Notes under the pieces: model-generated
Told to the model about the DNA's origin: nothing
Seen by the model: the letters and a program-made list of their open reading frames with translations, nothing else
Databases searched by the model: none
Assembly (NCBI GenBank): GCA_963815355.1
Contig: CAWFGJ010000012.1
Coordinates: forward strand, 62,001-126,000
Length of the DNA: 64,000 nucleotides
Reading direction: 5' to 3'
DNA from: JAPUEK01 sp963815355
Lineage (GTDB): Bacteria > Pseudomonadota > Alphaproteobacteria > Rhodobacterales > Rhodobacteraceae
Part shown: in pieces, positions 17,236-25,708 of the stretch
Layout of the letters: each line of letters begins with the position of its first letter
Numbering within the stretch: position 1 is the first letter of the stretch
Translations under genes and position numbers: made by a program

Positions 17236-19437
17236 ATGATCCGCGCGTTCCATCGCTGGCCCGGCCTTTTGGCGGCGGCCCTCTTGATCGTTCTGGCGTT
17301 CAGCGGGGCCGCCCTTTCGGTCTTTCCGGCACTGGAACGGCAAACCGCCCCCCAAGCCGCGCCTGACCAGACCGTGGCAGAGCTTGCCGCACTGGTGCGG
17401 GCCCAACACGCCGGTGTCGAGCAAATCCGGCGCGCGCCCTCGGGCAAGATCACCGCTTGGTGGTTTGACGGCGACACGCCGGGATCGGCAACGATTGACC
17501 CCACAACCGGCAACGCGGTCGCCACGGCAGACCCCTCTGCCGTGGAACAATGGCTGATCAACTTTCATCGCTCATTGCTGCTGGACGATACGGGCCGGAT
17601 CGTCATGGCCTCGGCGGCCTTCGCCATGCTGTTGCTGGCGGTGTCCGGCTGCGTGCTTGTCGTGCGGCGTGTCGGCGGCTGGAGCCGCTGGTTTTCGCGC
17701 CAGCGCGGCCCGCTTGCCACGCGCTATCATACCGAGATGGCCCGTGCAGCGGTGCCGGTGCTGTTCCTGACCGCGCTGACCGCGCTGTGGATGGTGGCCG
17801 CCACCTTTGATCTGCTGCCAACGGATGAGGCCAGCCCCACCTTCCCCCAAACTGTCAGCGGCCAAACCGGGTTCGATGTGGCCAAGATCACGCGCCTTCA
17901 GGACACACCCGTCAGCGCCCTGCGCGATCTGACGTTTCCCGCCGTGGATGATGCGGGCGATGTCTACACCCTGACCACCGCACAAGGCGAAGGCTATATC
18001 GACCAAGGCACCGGCGCGATGCTGGATTGGGCAACGCCCGGCCCTTGGACGACCCTGTGGGAATGGGTCTACCTGCTGCACACGGGGCAAGGGGCCGCCC
18101 TTTGGGGGCTGGTGCTGGGCCTGATGGTGCTGACCGTCCCGGCGCTGGCCGTGACAGGCCTGTCCAGCTGGGCAAAGGCCCGCCGCGGTCGCCCGCGCCT
18201 GCGCGGCATGGCCTCGGCAGCCGAGGCGCAAACCGTGATCCTTGTCGGCAGTGAGGGCGGCAGCACATGGGGCTTTGCCATGACCTTGGCCCAAGCCCTG
18301 CAAGCGGGGGGGCAGAGCGTCCATCTGGCCCCACTCTCAACCCTTGCTCCGCACAGCTACAAGGCCGCGCGCCAGATCGTGGTGATGACCGCCACTTGGG
18401 GGGACGGTGTGGCCCCCTCTTCGGCGCGCGGCGCGCTGGAACGGCTTGCCTCGGCGCGCCCGACCGTGCCCCTTGCCATTCTGGGCTTTGGCGACAGCAG
18501 CTTTCCCGCCTTTTGCGGCTATGCTGCCGCGTTAGACTCTGCCGCCCACGCAAACGGCTGGACGGCCCTGATCCCCTTCGACCGGCTTGACCGCCAATCC
18601 CCGCAAGCCTTTGCCCGCTGGGGTCGCGCCCTTGGGGCGGCAATGGGCCTGACACTCGATCTGCATCACCAGCCGGTTGCGCCGCGCACCGCACCCCTTT
18701 CGCTGATCTCCCGCCGGGACTACGGCGAGGCGGTGCAGGCCCCCGCCGCCATCCTGCGCTTTGCCCTGCCCAAAACCAGCCTGTGGCAGCGGGTAACCGG
18801 GCGCGGCTTTGGGCGATTTCAGGCGGGCGACCTGCTGGGCATCCTTCCCCAGGGCGCGCGCATACCGCGCTATTATTCCCTGGCATCGGGCAGTGCCGAC
18901 GGTTTCGTCGAAATTGCGGTGCGCAAACATCAGGGGGGGCTCAGTTCGGGCCAATTGATCGCTTTGCAGCCGGGGCAAACCGTGCAGGCTTTCCTGCGGC
19001 CAAATCCAGATTTCCAACCCGACCGCCGGCACACCCCGCTGATCCTGATCGGCGCAGGCACCGGCATCGGGCCCTTGGCGGGCTTCATCCGCGCCCAAGG
19101 CGGACGCCGCCCGATCCATCTTTGGTTCGGGATACGCGATGTCGGAACCGACCTGCTCTACGGTCCGGAACTGGCGCAATGGTCAAAAGCGGGGCAGCTT
19201 GCGGGCCTCAGAACCGCCTGCTCGCGCAGCGGTCAGCGGCACTATGTGCAAGACGCCCTGCACCAAGACAGTGAAACCCTGCGCCGCCTGATCGGCCTTG
19301 GCGCCAAGATCATGGTCTGCGGCGGCCGCGACATGGCGCAGGGCGTGCGCGAGGCGCTGGCCGATATCCTTGCCCCCAACGGGCTGACCCCCGCCACTCT
19401 GAAATCAGCGGGGCGCTATGCCGAAGATGTCTACTGA
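17236..19437 (+). CDS. PepSY-TM / flavodoxin / ferredoxin-NADP reductase fusion (transmembrane flavoreductase)
   Basis: Protein of 733 residues in three parts. Residues 1-320 are a PepSY-associated membrane domain with four spans (starting WPGLLAAALLIVLAFSG). Residues about 330-470 are a flavodoxin domain (VILVGSEGGSTWGFAM; ILGFGDSSFPAFCGYA). Residues about 490-733 are a CysJ/FNR-like reductase with the FAD motif RYYSLASG, the NADPH-pocket motif LILIGAGTGIGPLAGFI and a terminal GRYAEDVY. It should take electrons from cytoplasmic NADPH through FAD and FMN across the membrane to periplasmic acceptors, such as the DUF2271 flavoprotein, iron or other metals. It overlaps apbE by 20 bases. The final electron acceptor is not known. 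Confidence 0.88.
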   Translation: MIRAFHRWPGLLAAALLIVLAFSGAALSVFPALERQTAPQAAPDQTVAELAALVRAQHAGVEQIRRAPSGKITAWWFDGDTPGSATIDPTTGNAVATADPSAVEQWLINFHRSLLLDDTGRIVMASAAFAMLLLAVSGCVLVVRRVGGWSRWFSRQRGPLATRYHTEMARAAVPVLFLTALTALWMVAATFDLLPTDEASPTFPQTVSGQTGFDVAKITRLQDTPVSALRDLTFPAVDDAGDVYTLTTAQGEGYIDQGTGAMLDWATPGPWTTLWEWVYLLHTGQGAALWGLVLGLMVLTVPALAVTGLSSWAKARRGRPRLRGMASAAEAQTVILVGSEGGSTWGFAMTLAQALQAGGQSVHLAPLSTLAPHSYKAARQIVVMTATWGDGVAPSSARGALERLASARPTVPLAILGFGDSSFPAFCGYAAALDSAAHANGWTALIPFDRLDRQSPQAFARWGRALGAAMGLTLDLHHQPVAPRTAPLSLISRRDYGEAVQAPAAILRFALPKTSLWQRVTGRGFGRFQAGDLLGILPQGARIPRYYSLASGSADGFVEIAVRKHQGGLSSGQLIALQPGQTVQAFLRPNPDFQPDRRHTPLILIGAGTGIGPLAGFIRAQGGRRPIHLWFGIRDVGTDLLYGPELAQWSKAGQLAGLRTACSRSGQRHYVQDALHQDSETLRRLIGLGAKIMVCGGRDMAQGVREALADILAPNGLTPATLKSAGRYAEDVY

Positions 19438-20359
19438 ACCCCTGCGCCTTGCGGGGCCGACGATGGGCAGCCACTGGTCGGTGCTGCTCCAAGGCCCCCG
19501 CCCCGCCGACCCGACGGCCCTGCAACACGCCCTTCAGGGCGCGGTGCAACAGGTCTCATCCCAGATGTCGACATGGGATGCGGCCAGCGATCTGATGCGC
19601 TTCAACGCGGCACCCCTGAACGTCTGGCTGCCCTTGCCACCCCCGTTGGTGCAAGTGCTGGCCGAAGGTCTGGCGATCAGCCAAGCCACGGGCGGCGCGT
19701 TTGAAATGAACATCGCCGATGCCGTGCGCGCCTGGGGGTTTTGCGCCGATCCAATCGACCTGAACGCCATCCGCGCCGCCAGCACCGCCCCCCGCATCCG
19801 CGCCGTGCACGCCCTGCAACTTGATGTGCCCGGCGCGCGCGCGTTAAAGACCGCGCCCCTTGCGCTGGACCTGTCGGGCATCGCCAAAGGCTACGGCGTT
19901 GATCGGCTGGCAGAGGTGCTGGCAGATTTCGCCGTCCGCCACGCTCTGTGCACCATTGACGGCGAGGTCAGGGCACTTGGCACCCAAGCCAACGGCACCC
20001 CATGGCCCGTGGCGATAGAGCAACCCGACTCGCCAGACCGCCCCGCCCATTCGGTGCTGGCCCTTGCCGACGGTGCAGTCGCCACCTCGGGCGACTACCG
20101 CCATTTCGTGACCGTCAAAGGCCGCCGCCTAAGCCACACCATGGACCCGCGCCGCGGCGCACCCCGGCCCGACGCCCCCGCCTCGGTCAGCGTCTTGGCA
20201 CAAAGCTGCGCGCAAGCCGACGCCATGGCGACCGCGCTTATGGTGATGGGGGGGGCCGAGGGGCTGGCCTTCGCGCAACAAAACCACCTGAGCGCGCTGT
20301 TTCTCCTCCGAAAGGAAGACGGTTTCAAGACGATTGGCACCGGTCTCTTCCTCGCCTGA
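19418..20359 (+). CDS. apbE: FAD:protein FMN transferase
   Basis: ApbE-type flavin transferase of 313 residues that moves FMN from FAD to a Ser/Thr of a target protein. Family landmarks are GPTMGSHWSV, FEMNIADAVRAWGF, LDLSGIAKGYGVDRLAEVL, TIDGEVRALGT (usually GG or GE), ATSGDYRHFV and HTMDPRRGAP. Unusually no signal peptide or lipobox precedes the domain: a TGA at 19400-19402 closes the frame just upstream, so the protein really begins here (ATG 19418 or 19427). It overlaps the flavoreductase gene and is last in the operon. The DUF2271 protein is the likely substrate. A cytoplasmic location would differ from most periplasmic ApbE enzymes. Confidence 0.9.
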   Translation: MPKMSTEPLRLAGPTMGSHWSVLLQGPRPADPTALQHALQGAVQQVSSQMSTWDAASDLMRFNAAPLNVWLPLPPPLVQVLAEGLAISQATGGAFEMNIADAVRAWGFCADPIDLNAIRAASTAPRIRAVHALQLDVPGARALKTAPLALDLSGIAKGYGVDRLAEVLADFAVRHALCTIDGEVRALGTQANGTPWPVAIEQPDSPDRPAHSVLALADGAVATSGDYRHFVTVKGRRLSHTMDPRRGAPRPDAPASVSVLAQSCAQADAMATALMVMGGAEGLAFAQQNHLSALFLLRKEDGFKTIGTGLFLA

Positions 20360-20428
20360 CGCGCCTGCCCGCCGCGCAGACCGCTTTTCCTTTTCGGCGC
20401 GGTGCGTCATAACCCAGCTTGGGGGAAA

Positions 20429-20896
20429 ATGATGTTCAACACCTGGAAACAAGAAAAAGCGACCGCCGCCCTTGTGGACGAAGCGCAGGCCCTTTCAGAG
20501 AAACTGGCCAGTGCGAAGCCGCATTTCCTCGATAACCACGCCGCCACCGCCGAATTCTGGGCCGCCACCTACCTTGCCCAAGGGCAAAATCTGCATGACT
20601 TGTCAGAGTGGAAACCCGCCACCGTCACCCGCTTTATCACCACCGCGCAGACAAAGATCGCGGCTCTCCGCAAGGCCCGCGCCTATGATAGCAGCGACGG
20701 CCTTGCCATCTGGCTCCACACCGCCCGCGCGGTGACAGAGCCCAAAGTGGCCCCTGCGGTGCGCGAAATCTGGCAACAACTGGTGAACGCAGGGCCCAAC
20801 GCAAAGGCAATGGCCAGTGATCTTTTGCACAACGCGGACCTGCCAGAGGGCCAAGGACTCCGAGCGCCAAAAGGCTTTGCCGGCGACGGCGCCTAG
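20429..20896 (+). CDS. Hypothetical protein
   Basis: Protein of 155 residues that I do not recognise. It starts MMFNTWKQEKATAALVDEAQ after a GGGGGAAA site and looks soluble and helical, with alternating charged and hydrophobic positions (AVREIWQQLVNAGPNAKAMA). Codon use matches the genome, which supports a real gene. It follows apbE in the same direction after a 69-base gap and may be transcribed separately. No catalytic motif, signal peptide or membrane span is seen. Confidence 0.7.
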   Translation: MMFNTWKQEKATAALVDEAQALSEKLASAKPHFLDNHAATAEFWAATYLAQGQNLHDLSEWKPATVTRFITTAQTKIAALRKARAYDSSDGLAIWLHTARAVTEPKVAPAVREIWQQLVNAGPNAKAMASDLLHNADLPEGQGLRAPKGFAGDGA

Positions 20897-21044
20897 CCCG
20901 GCCTGAACGGGCCGATCCATCTGACGCGCCGCGCCCCGGTCGCGGCCAACCGACCACCTATTCCCACCCTAAACACCTGTTTTTCAAATGGATTCCGCGA
21001 TAAACCGGCCCATCGCCCCCTGATACTTGCCCCCTGATCGCAGG

Positions 21045-21241
21045 CCGACCATCATTGATGTGGCGCTCAAAGCCGGGGCTTCGAAGATGCCGCGCAAGCC
21101 TTTCCGGCGCTTAATTCGGTGCGCTGCGATGTGGCAGGCTTTGGCCGACAAATCGCGTCGACCATCCTGGAGTGGCTGGAAGTCGGGGTTGTGCCCCCAG
21201 CCGTCTTTCCTTTGTGCAAGACCCGGCAGGCGTCCCGTTGA
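21045..21241 (+). pseudogene. LacI-family regulator remnant with both ends kept and the middle lost
   Basis: The 455-base gap from 20897 to 21351 has no intact gene. From 21045 the frame reads PTIIDVALKAGASK, the start of a LacI-type DNA-binding domain. From 21092, in another frame, it reads ALNSVRCDVAGFGRQIAST then ILEWLEVGVVPPAV and stops at 21239-21241, which resembles the C-terminal end of LacI regulators. About 270 residues are missing between the two. The rest of the gap shows nothing further apart from the hairpin at 21326. Identification is from motif memory. Confidence 0.6.
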
Positions 21242-21325
21242 AAGGGCTCATCACCGCAAAAACTGGAGCGTTCCATTTTTGATAGCCTGCTTCCAGAAAA
21301 AGACCGACTCCGCCGACGCGTGCTC

Positions 21326-21353
21326 AAAAGGGCTGCATCCGGCCAACCCTTTT
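21326..21353 (-). terminator. Likely terminator after the MFS gene
   Basis: Inverted repeat with a 10-base-pair stem (minus strand AAAAGGGTTG, loop GCCGGATG, CAGCCCTTTT). The A-run/T-run pair at its base is typical of bidirectional intrinsic terminators. It abuts the MFS stop codon at 21352-21354. Confidence 0.5.
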
Positions 21354-22560
21354 ACCCGGCGACGTCCGGCGTTGTCGCCGCCGCCTTAGGGGTCAGCCAG
21401 ATCAACAGCACCAACGCCATCGCGGCCAGCCCCGCGCCGGCCAGAAATGTCGCAGGCGCGCCAAATCCGTCCCAAAGAAGCCCCGCCAAAACGCTTGCCA
21501 CCAAAAGTGCCAAACCACTGACCAAATTGAACATTCCAAAGGCCGTTCCGCGCAGATCGGCAGGCGCGGTATCGGCCACCATCACCGCCAAAAGCCCCTG
21601 CGTCATTCCCATATGCAAACCCCATATTGCCACGCCGCACAGGATCACCACCCAATGTGACGAACTGGCCAGCACCAGATCGGCCGCAATCAGCAGCAAA
21701 AGCCCAACGAACAGCAACGCGCGGTGACTGATCCGGTCAGATAAACGCCCAAAGGGATAGGCCGACACCGCATAGACCACATTCATCGCCACCATGACCA
21801 AGGGCACCAAGGCCAATGCGATGCCGCTTTGCTGCGCGCGCAACACCAAAAACGCCTCCGAAAACCGCGCCAAAGTGAACACGGCCCCCACACCCACCAC
21901 GCGCCAATACGCCTTTGGCAAGCGCGCAAGGTTTTGCCGCGCAATCGGATTGGTGCGTGCCACCCCGGCCTTGGCGGCAGGTTCCTTGATGCCAAACGCC
22001 AGGAGCGCGACCGACAGCGCCGCCGGAAGGACCGCAACCCAGAACACCGCCTGAAAATCATTGGCCCACAGCAGCATCAAACCAACCGCCAGCAACGGCC
22101 CGGCAAAGGCCCCCACCGTATCCAACGATTGCCGCAACCCGAACGCCGCCCCGCGCAACTCCGGCGGCGCAATGTCGGCAACCAACGCATCACGCGGCGC
22201 GCCGCGAATGCCCTTACCAACCCGGTCAATCAACCGCGCCGTCAGAATAACATCGACGGATGCGGCCAGCGCAAACAGCGGCTTGGTCACGGCCCCAAGC
22301 CCATAGCCCAGCAAAGCCAACCCTTTGCGCCGACCGAACCAATCGCTCAGCACACCCGAGAAGACTTTGACAATCAGCGCCGTCGCCTCGGCCAAGCCCT
22401 CAATCATTCCGATCGCCAGCGCTGATGCCCCCAATCCTGCCACAAGATAAAGCGGCAAAAGCGCGTGGATCATCTCGGAGGAGACATCCATCAACAGGCT
22501 GACAAAGCCCAACACCCAGATTCCTGTGGGAATTTTGCCGCTGCTGCGGATCTTGGACAT
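21352..22560 (-). CDS. MFS transporter
   Basis: Major facilitator protein of 402 residues with about twelve hydrophobic spans. The loop 2-3 motif appears as GVLSDWFGRRKGLALLGYGL, and a second copy after span 8 as YPFGRLSDRISHRALLFVG, as expected for two six-span halves. RLIDRVGKGIRGAPRDALVA is typical of a subgroup of MFS proteins annotated as drug or unknown exporters. The start MSKIRSSGKIPTGIWVLGFV (ATG complement 22558-22560) has GGAGATGCC just upstream; the longer frame has no membrane-protein character. Substrate unknown. It is divergent from the DUF2306 gene. Confidence 0.88.
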   Translation of the reverse strand: MSKIRSSGKIPTGIWVLGFVSLLMDVSSEMIHALLPLYLVAGLGASALAIGMIEGLAEATALIVKVFSGVLSDWFGRRKGLALLGYGLGAVTKPLFALAASVDVILTARLIDRVGKGIRGAPRDALVADIAPPELRGAAFGLRQSLDTVGAFAGPLLAVGLMLLWANDFQAVFWVAVLPAALSVALLAFGIKEPAAKAGVARTNPIARQNLARLPKAYWRVVGVGAVFTLARFSEAFLVLRAQQSGIALALVPLVMVAMNVVYAVSAYPFGRLSDRISHRALLFVGLLLLIAADLVLASSSHWVVILCGVAIWGLHMGMTQGLLAVMVADTAPADLRGTAFGMFNLVSGLALLVASVLAGLLWDGFGAPATFLAGAGLAAMALVLLIWLTPKAAATTPDVAG

Positions 22561-22773
22561 GGCATCTCCTCGGGTGTCTTTCGCTGTGCAAACTGCGCCG
22601 CTCGGGGCGTTGCGCGCAAGTGCCATCACCGGCCACCGACAAAAGCCTGCCCCTCGGCGGATTGCCCCTGCGCAACCCGCGCCCCAAGTCCACGCCCGGC
22701 GCACAGGCTGCTTTACCGCTGCCCATCGGCGTGCTTGTGATTACGCATCCGCTCCTGACCGAAAGGTGCCGCG

Positions 22774-23433
22774 ATGTCGTTCTTGTCCCGCCATGACTGG
22801 CTGATCCCGGCTGGCCTGTTGACCCTTTGCATCGTGCCCAGCCTCGCGGGGTCCGTGCGGCTGGTGGAAATCGCAACGGCCACCGAGATCACACCCCACA
22901 ATGCCCGCTTCCTTGCCAGCCCCCTCCCCGGTGTGCTCCATATCGCAAGTGTGGTGCTCTACAGCGTCCTCGGCGCGTTTCAGTTTATGCCAAGCCTGCG
23001 CCGCAAACGCCCCGGCTGGCACCGCATGGCGGGCCGGGTGCTGGTGCCCGTCGGGCTCGTCGCCGCACTGACCGGGCTTTGGATGAACGCCTTCTACGCT
23101 TTGCCGCCCACGGATAACGCCGTGCTCTACGTGATCCGGGTGGTCGTAGGGGCCGCGATGACCGCGCAACTGGTTCTTGGCCTGCAAGCCATCCGCCGCC
23201 GCGACTTTTACCGACACGAAGCATGGATGATGCGCGCCTATGGGCTTGGCCTTGGCGCAGGCACACAGGTCTTTACCCACCTGCCATGGATTTTGGCCGT
23301 GGGCATGCCCGAACCAAACACCCGCGCGGTGCTAATGGGCGCAGGTTGGGCGATCAACGCACTGGTGGTTGAATGGACTTTGCGTCACCGGACAGGTCGC
23401 AACCCATCGCGCCTCTCCGCTGTGCCCGGCTAA
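22774..23433 (+). CDS. DUF2306 family membrane protein
   Basis: Membrane protein of 219 residues with about six spans, including VLHIASVVLYSVLGAFQFMP and YVIRVVVGAAMTAQLVLGL. The segments PGWHRMAGRVLVPVGLVAAL, RRRDFYRHEAWMMRAYGLGL and the histidines within them are typical of DUF2306. Function of the family is unknown. It is divergent from the MFS gene and lies 66 bases before an Rrf2 regulator in the same direction, but there is no strong case for an operon. Confidence 0.78.
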   Translation: MSFLSRHDWLIPAGLLTLCIVPSLAGSVRLVEIATATEITPHNARFLASPLPGVLHIASVVLYSVLGAFQFMPSLRRKRPGWHRMAGRVLVPVGLVAALTGLWMNAFYALPPTDNAVLYVIRVVVGAAMTAQLVLGLQAIRRRDFYRHEAWMMRAYGLGLGAGTQVFTHLPWILAVGMPEPNTRAVLMGAGWAINALVVEWTLRHRTGRNPSRLSAVPG

Positions 23434-23499
23434 CCACCTCGCAGGCCCGGCGCATTTCCCGCCGTTGCGTCCGCCCCTTCGCCCGCATAGATATCGTGC

Positions 23500-23952
23500 A
23501 TGATCACGCAAAAGATGAAATATGCCCTCAAGGCACTGCTGGTGCTGGCCGACGAGGCCGCGCAGGACCGGCCCGAGGCCCTTACGATCGAAGAGGTCGC
23601 CCGCCGCTCTGACACGCCCAAGCGGTTCCTGGAGCGCATCTTGCTTGAGATCCGCAACGCCGGGGTGATCGCCTCGACACGCGGGCGGACCGGCGGCTAC
23701 AGCCTGATCACCAAACCCGCCGATGTCTCGATCTCAGAGCTGCTGCGCCTGATCGACGGGCCAATCGCCCCCCTGCCCTGCCTGTCCCGCAGCGCCTACC
23801 AACGCTGTGAAGACTGCACCGACGAGGCGACCTGCCGTATCCGCAAAGTCTTTGCCGAGGTGTTCTGGTCCTATCTGCTGATCATCGAGTCATTGACACT
23901 TGAAGACATGTTGCGTTCGGCCAAAGTGTCAGATCAGGTCATAGGCACCTGA
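23500..23952 (+). CDS. Rrf2 family transcriptional regulator
   Basis: Regulator of 150 residues with the Rrf2 winged helix (MKYALKALLVLADEAAQ; RRSDTPKRFLERILLEIRNA; STRGRTGGYSLI). The C-terminal part has four cysteines (C94, C103, C106, C112), a pattern that in relatives binds an iron-sulfur cluster, so it may sense iron, redox state or NO. No target gene can be named; the neighbours are a DUF2306 protein and ftsY, neither an obvious regulon. Length fits the family. Confidence 0.88.
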   Translation: MITQKMKYALKALLVLADEAAQDRPEALTIEEVARRSDTPKRFLERILLEIRNAGVIASTRGRTGGYSLITKPADVSISELLRLIDGPIAPLPCLSRSAYQRCEDCTDEATCRIRKVFAEVFWSYLLIIESLTLEDMLRSAKVSDQVIGT

Positions 23953-24050
23953 CACAAGACGCCCCCACCCCTTCCTCCCATCCCCGGCCCTTCCCTCCCG
24001 CGGTCAAAGCGTTTAGGTGAAGGGAAGTTCATTTCCCGAGGGCCGTGCCC

Positions 24051-25049
24051 ATGTCTTTCTTCAAGAAACTGCGCGACAAGATGTTCCGTTCCTCCGACAA
24101 AATCGGTGAAGGGCTGGAAGCTTTGGTCGCCGAAGAACCCACCCAAAACGGTGCGGCAGAGGCTGCGGAAAAGCCCGGTCTGATCGGTCGGCTGTTTACC
24201 CGTGCGGATGAACCTGCCCGGCTGGTCGATGATGCGATGCTGGAAAGCCTCGAAGATCTGCTGATTCAGGCCGATATGGGGGTGGATACCGCCACCCGCG
24301 TCACCGCCAACATCGCCGAGGGGCGCTTTGGCCGCCGCATTTCCTCTACCGAGTTGCGCCGCGCCTTGGCGGATGAGGTCGCACGGATTCTGACACCGGT
24401 CGCCCGCCCCCTGCCGCTTTACCCCCAAAAGCCGCAAGTGGTGCTGGTGGTGGGCGTCAACGGCTCGGGCAAGACGACCACCATCGGCAAACTGGCCAGC
24501 CAGTTCCGCGCCGCCGGCAAATCGGTGATCATCGCGGCCGGTGACACGTTTCGCGCTGCGGCGGTGGAACAGCTTCAGGTCTGGGGCCAGCGCGCGGGCG
24601 TGCCGGTTCTGACCGCCCCCGAAGGCTCTGACCCGGCCAGCCTTGCCTTTGACGCACTGACCCAAGCGCGCGCCAACGGGGTTGACCTGTTGTTGATCGA
24701 CACCGCTGGCCGCTTGCAAAACCGCGCCGACCTGATGGAAGAGCTGGCCAAGATCGTCCGCGTTCTGCGCAAGGTCGATCCCGAAGCCCCCCACAACACG
24801 CTTTTGGTGCTGGACGCCACCACCGGCCAGAACGCCCTGACCCAAGTCGATATTTTCCGCAAGATCGCCAATGTGTCGGGCCTTGTGATGACCAAACTGG
24901 ACGGCACTGCCAAAGGCGGCGTCTTGGTCGCCTTGGCCGATAAATTTGGCCTGCCGATCCACGCCATCGGCGTAGGAGAGCAGATCGAAGACCTTGCCCC
25001 CTTCGACCCCGAAGATTTCGCCCGCGCCCTTGTCGGGCTGGACGACTAA
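24051..25049 (+). CDS. ftsY: Signal recognition particle receptor FtsY
   Basis: SRP receptor GTPase of 332 residues, docking ribosome-SRP complexes at the inner membrane. A short N-terminal acidic A-domain is followed by the N domain (LLIQADMGVDTATRV) and the G domain: GVNGSGKTTTIGKLA (P loop), DTFRAAAVEQL, DTAGRLQNRADLM and MTKLDGTAKGG. The ATG at 24051 (MSFFKKLRDKMF) was chosen over a GTG six bases earlier. The A-domain is short, as in many alphaproteobacteria. yciB follows 29 bases later in the same direction. Confidence 0.96.
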   Translation: MSFFKKLRDKMFRSSDKIGEGLEALVAEEPTQNGAAEAAEKPGLIGRLFTRADEPARLVDDAMLESLEDLLIQADMGVDTATRVTANIAEGRFGRRISSTELRRALADEVARILTPVARPLPLYPQKPQVVLVVGVNGSGKTTTIGKLASQFRAAGKSVIIAAGDTFRAAAVEQLQVWGQRAGVPVLTAPEGSDPASLAFDALTQARANGVDLLLIDTAGRLQNRADLMEELAKIVRVLRKVDPEAPHNTLLVLDATTGQNALTQVDIFRKIANVSGLVMTKLDGTAKGGVLVALADKFGLPIHAIGVGEQIEDLAPFDPEDFARALVGLDD

Positions 25050-25078
25050 CCTCCCGCAGCGAAAAGGCTGACCCCGAT

Positions 25079-25708
25079 ATGGCGGAAAAAACCCTGAACC
25101 CGATCGTGAAACTGGTGTTGGAACTGGGACCGATCGCGCTGTTCTTCATCCTGTTTGGTCGCCTGAAAGGCCAGACGTTTACCATTATGGGCACGCCCTA
25201 TTCCGGCTTCATCGTCACCACGGCGGCCTTTATTCTGCTGATCGTGATCACCACCGGGCTTTTGTGGTGGCTAACGGGCAAGCTGTCCAAAACCCAGATC
25301 CTGACTCTGGTCTTGGTCGTGGGGATGGGGGGCCTTTCGATCTGGCTGAATGACGAACGCTTTATCAAGATGAAGCCGACGCTCTTGTATCTCGTCTTTG
25401 GCGGCATTCTGGGCTTTGGCCTGCTGCGTGGCAAAAGCTATCTCAAACTGGTCATGGAAGAAGCCCTGCCGATGGCGCCCGAGGGCTGGATGATCCTGAC
25501 CCGCCGCCTTACGGCCTTCTTTCTGGCCCTTGCCTTCGCCAACGAAGCCGTCTGGCGATTGATGTCGACCGAGGCTTGGGTCAATTTCAAAACCTTCGGG
25601 CTGACCGCCGCGCTGTTCTTGTTCTTTATGACCCAGGGCAAGGTGCTGGAACGCTATGCGATCAAGGAAGATGACACCGACGGGTCGGGCAAAGACGGGG
25701 CAGCCTAA
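25079..25708 (+). CDS. yciB: Inner membrane-spanning protein YciB (septation protein A family)
   Basis: Membrane protein of 209 residues with five to six spans. Family landmarks are NPIVKLVLELGPIALFFILF at the N-terminus, LNDERFIKMKPTLLYLVFGG in the middle, and GWMILTRRLTAFFLALAFAN then EAVWRLMSTEAWVNFKTFGL toward the end. YciB is linked to cell-envelope synthesis and septation in other bacteria. It follows ftsY and overlaps the convergent EcsC gene by 4 bases at the stop. Confidence 0.93.
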   Translation: MAEKTLNPIVKLVLELGPIALFFILFGRLKGQTFTIMGTPYSGFIVTTAAFILLIVITTGLLWWLTGKLSKTQILTLVLVVGMGGLSIWLNDERFIKMKPTLLYLVFGGILGFGLLRGKSYLKLVMEEALPMAPEGWMILTRRLTAFFLALAFANEAVWRLMSTEAWVNFKTFGLTAALFLFFMTQGKVLERYAIKEDDTDGSGKDGAA

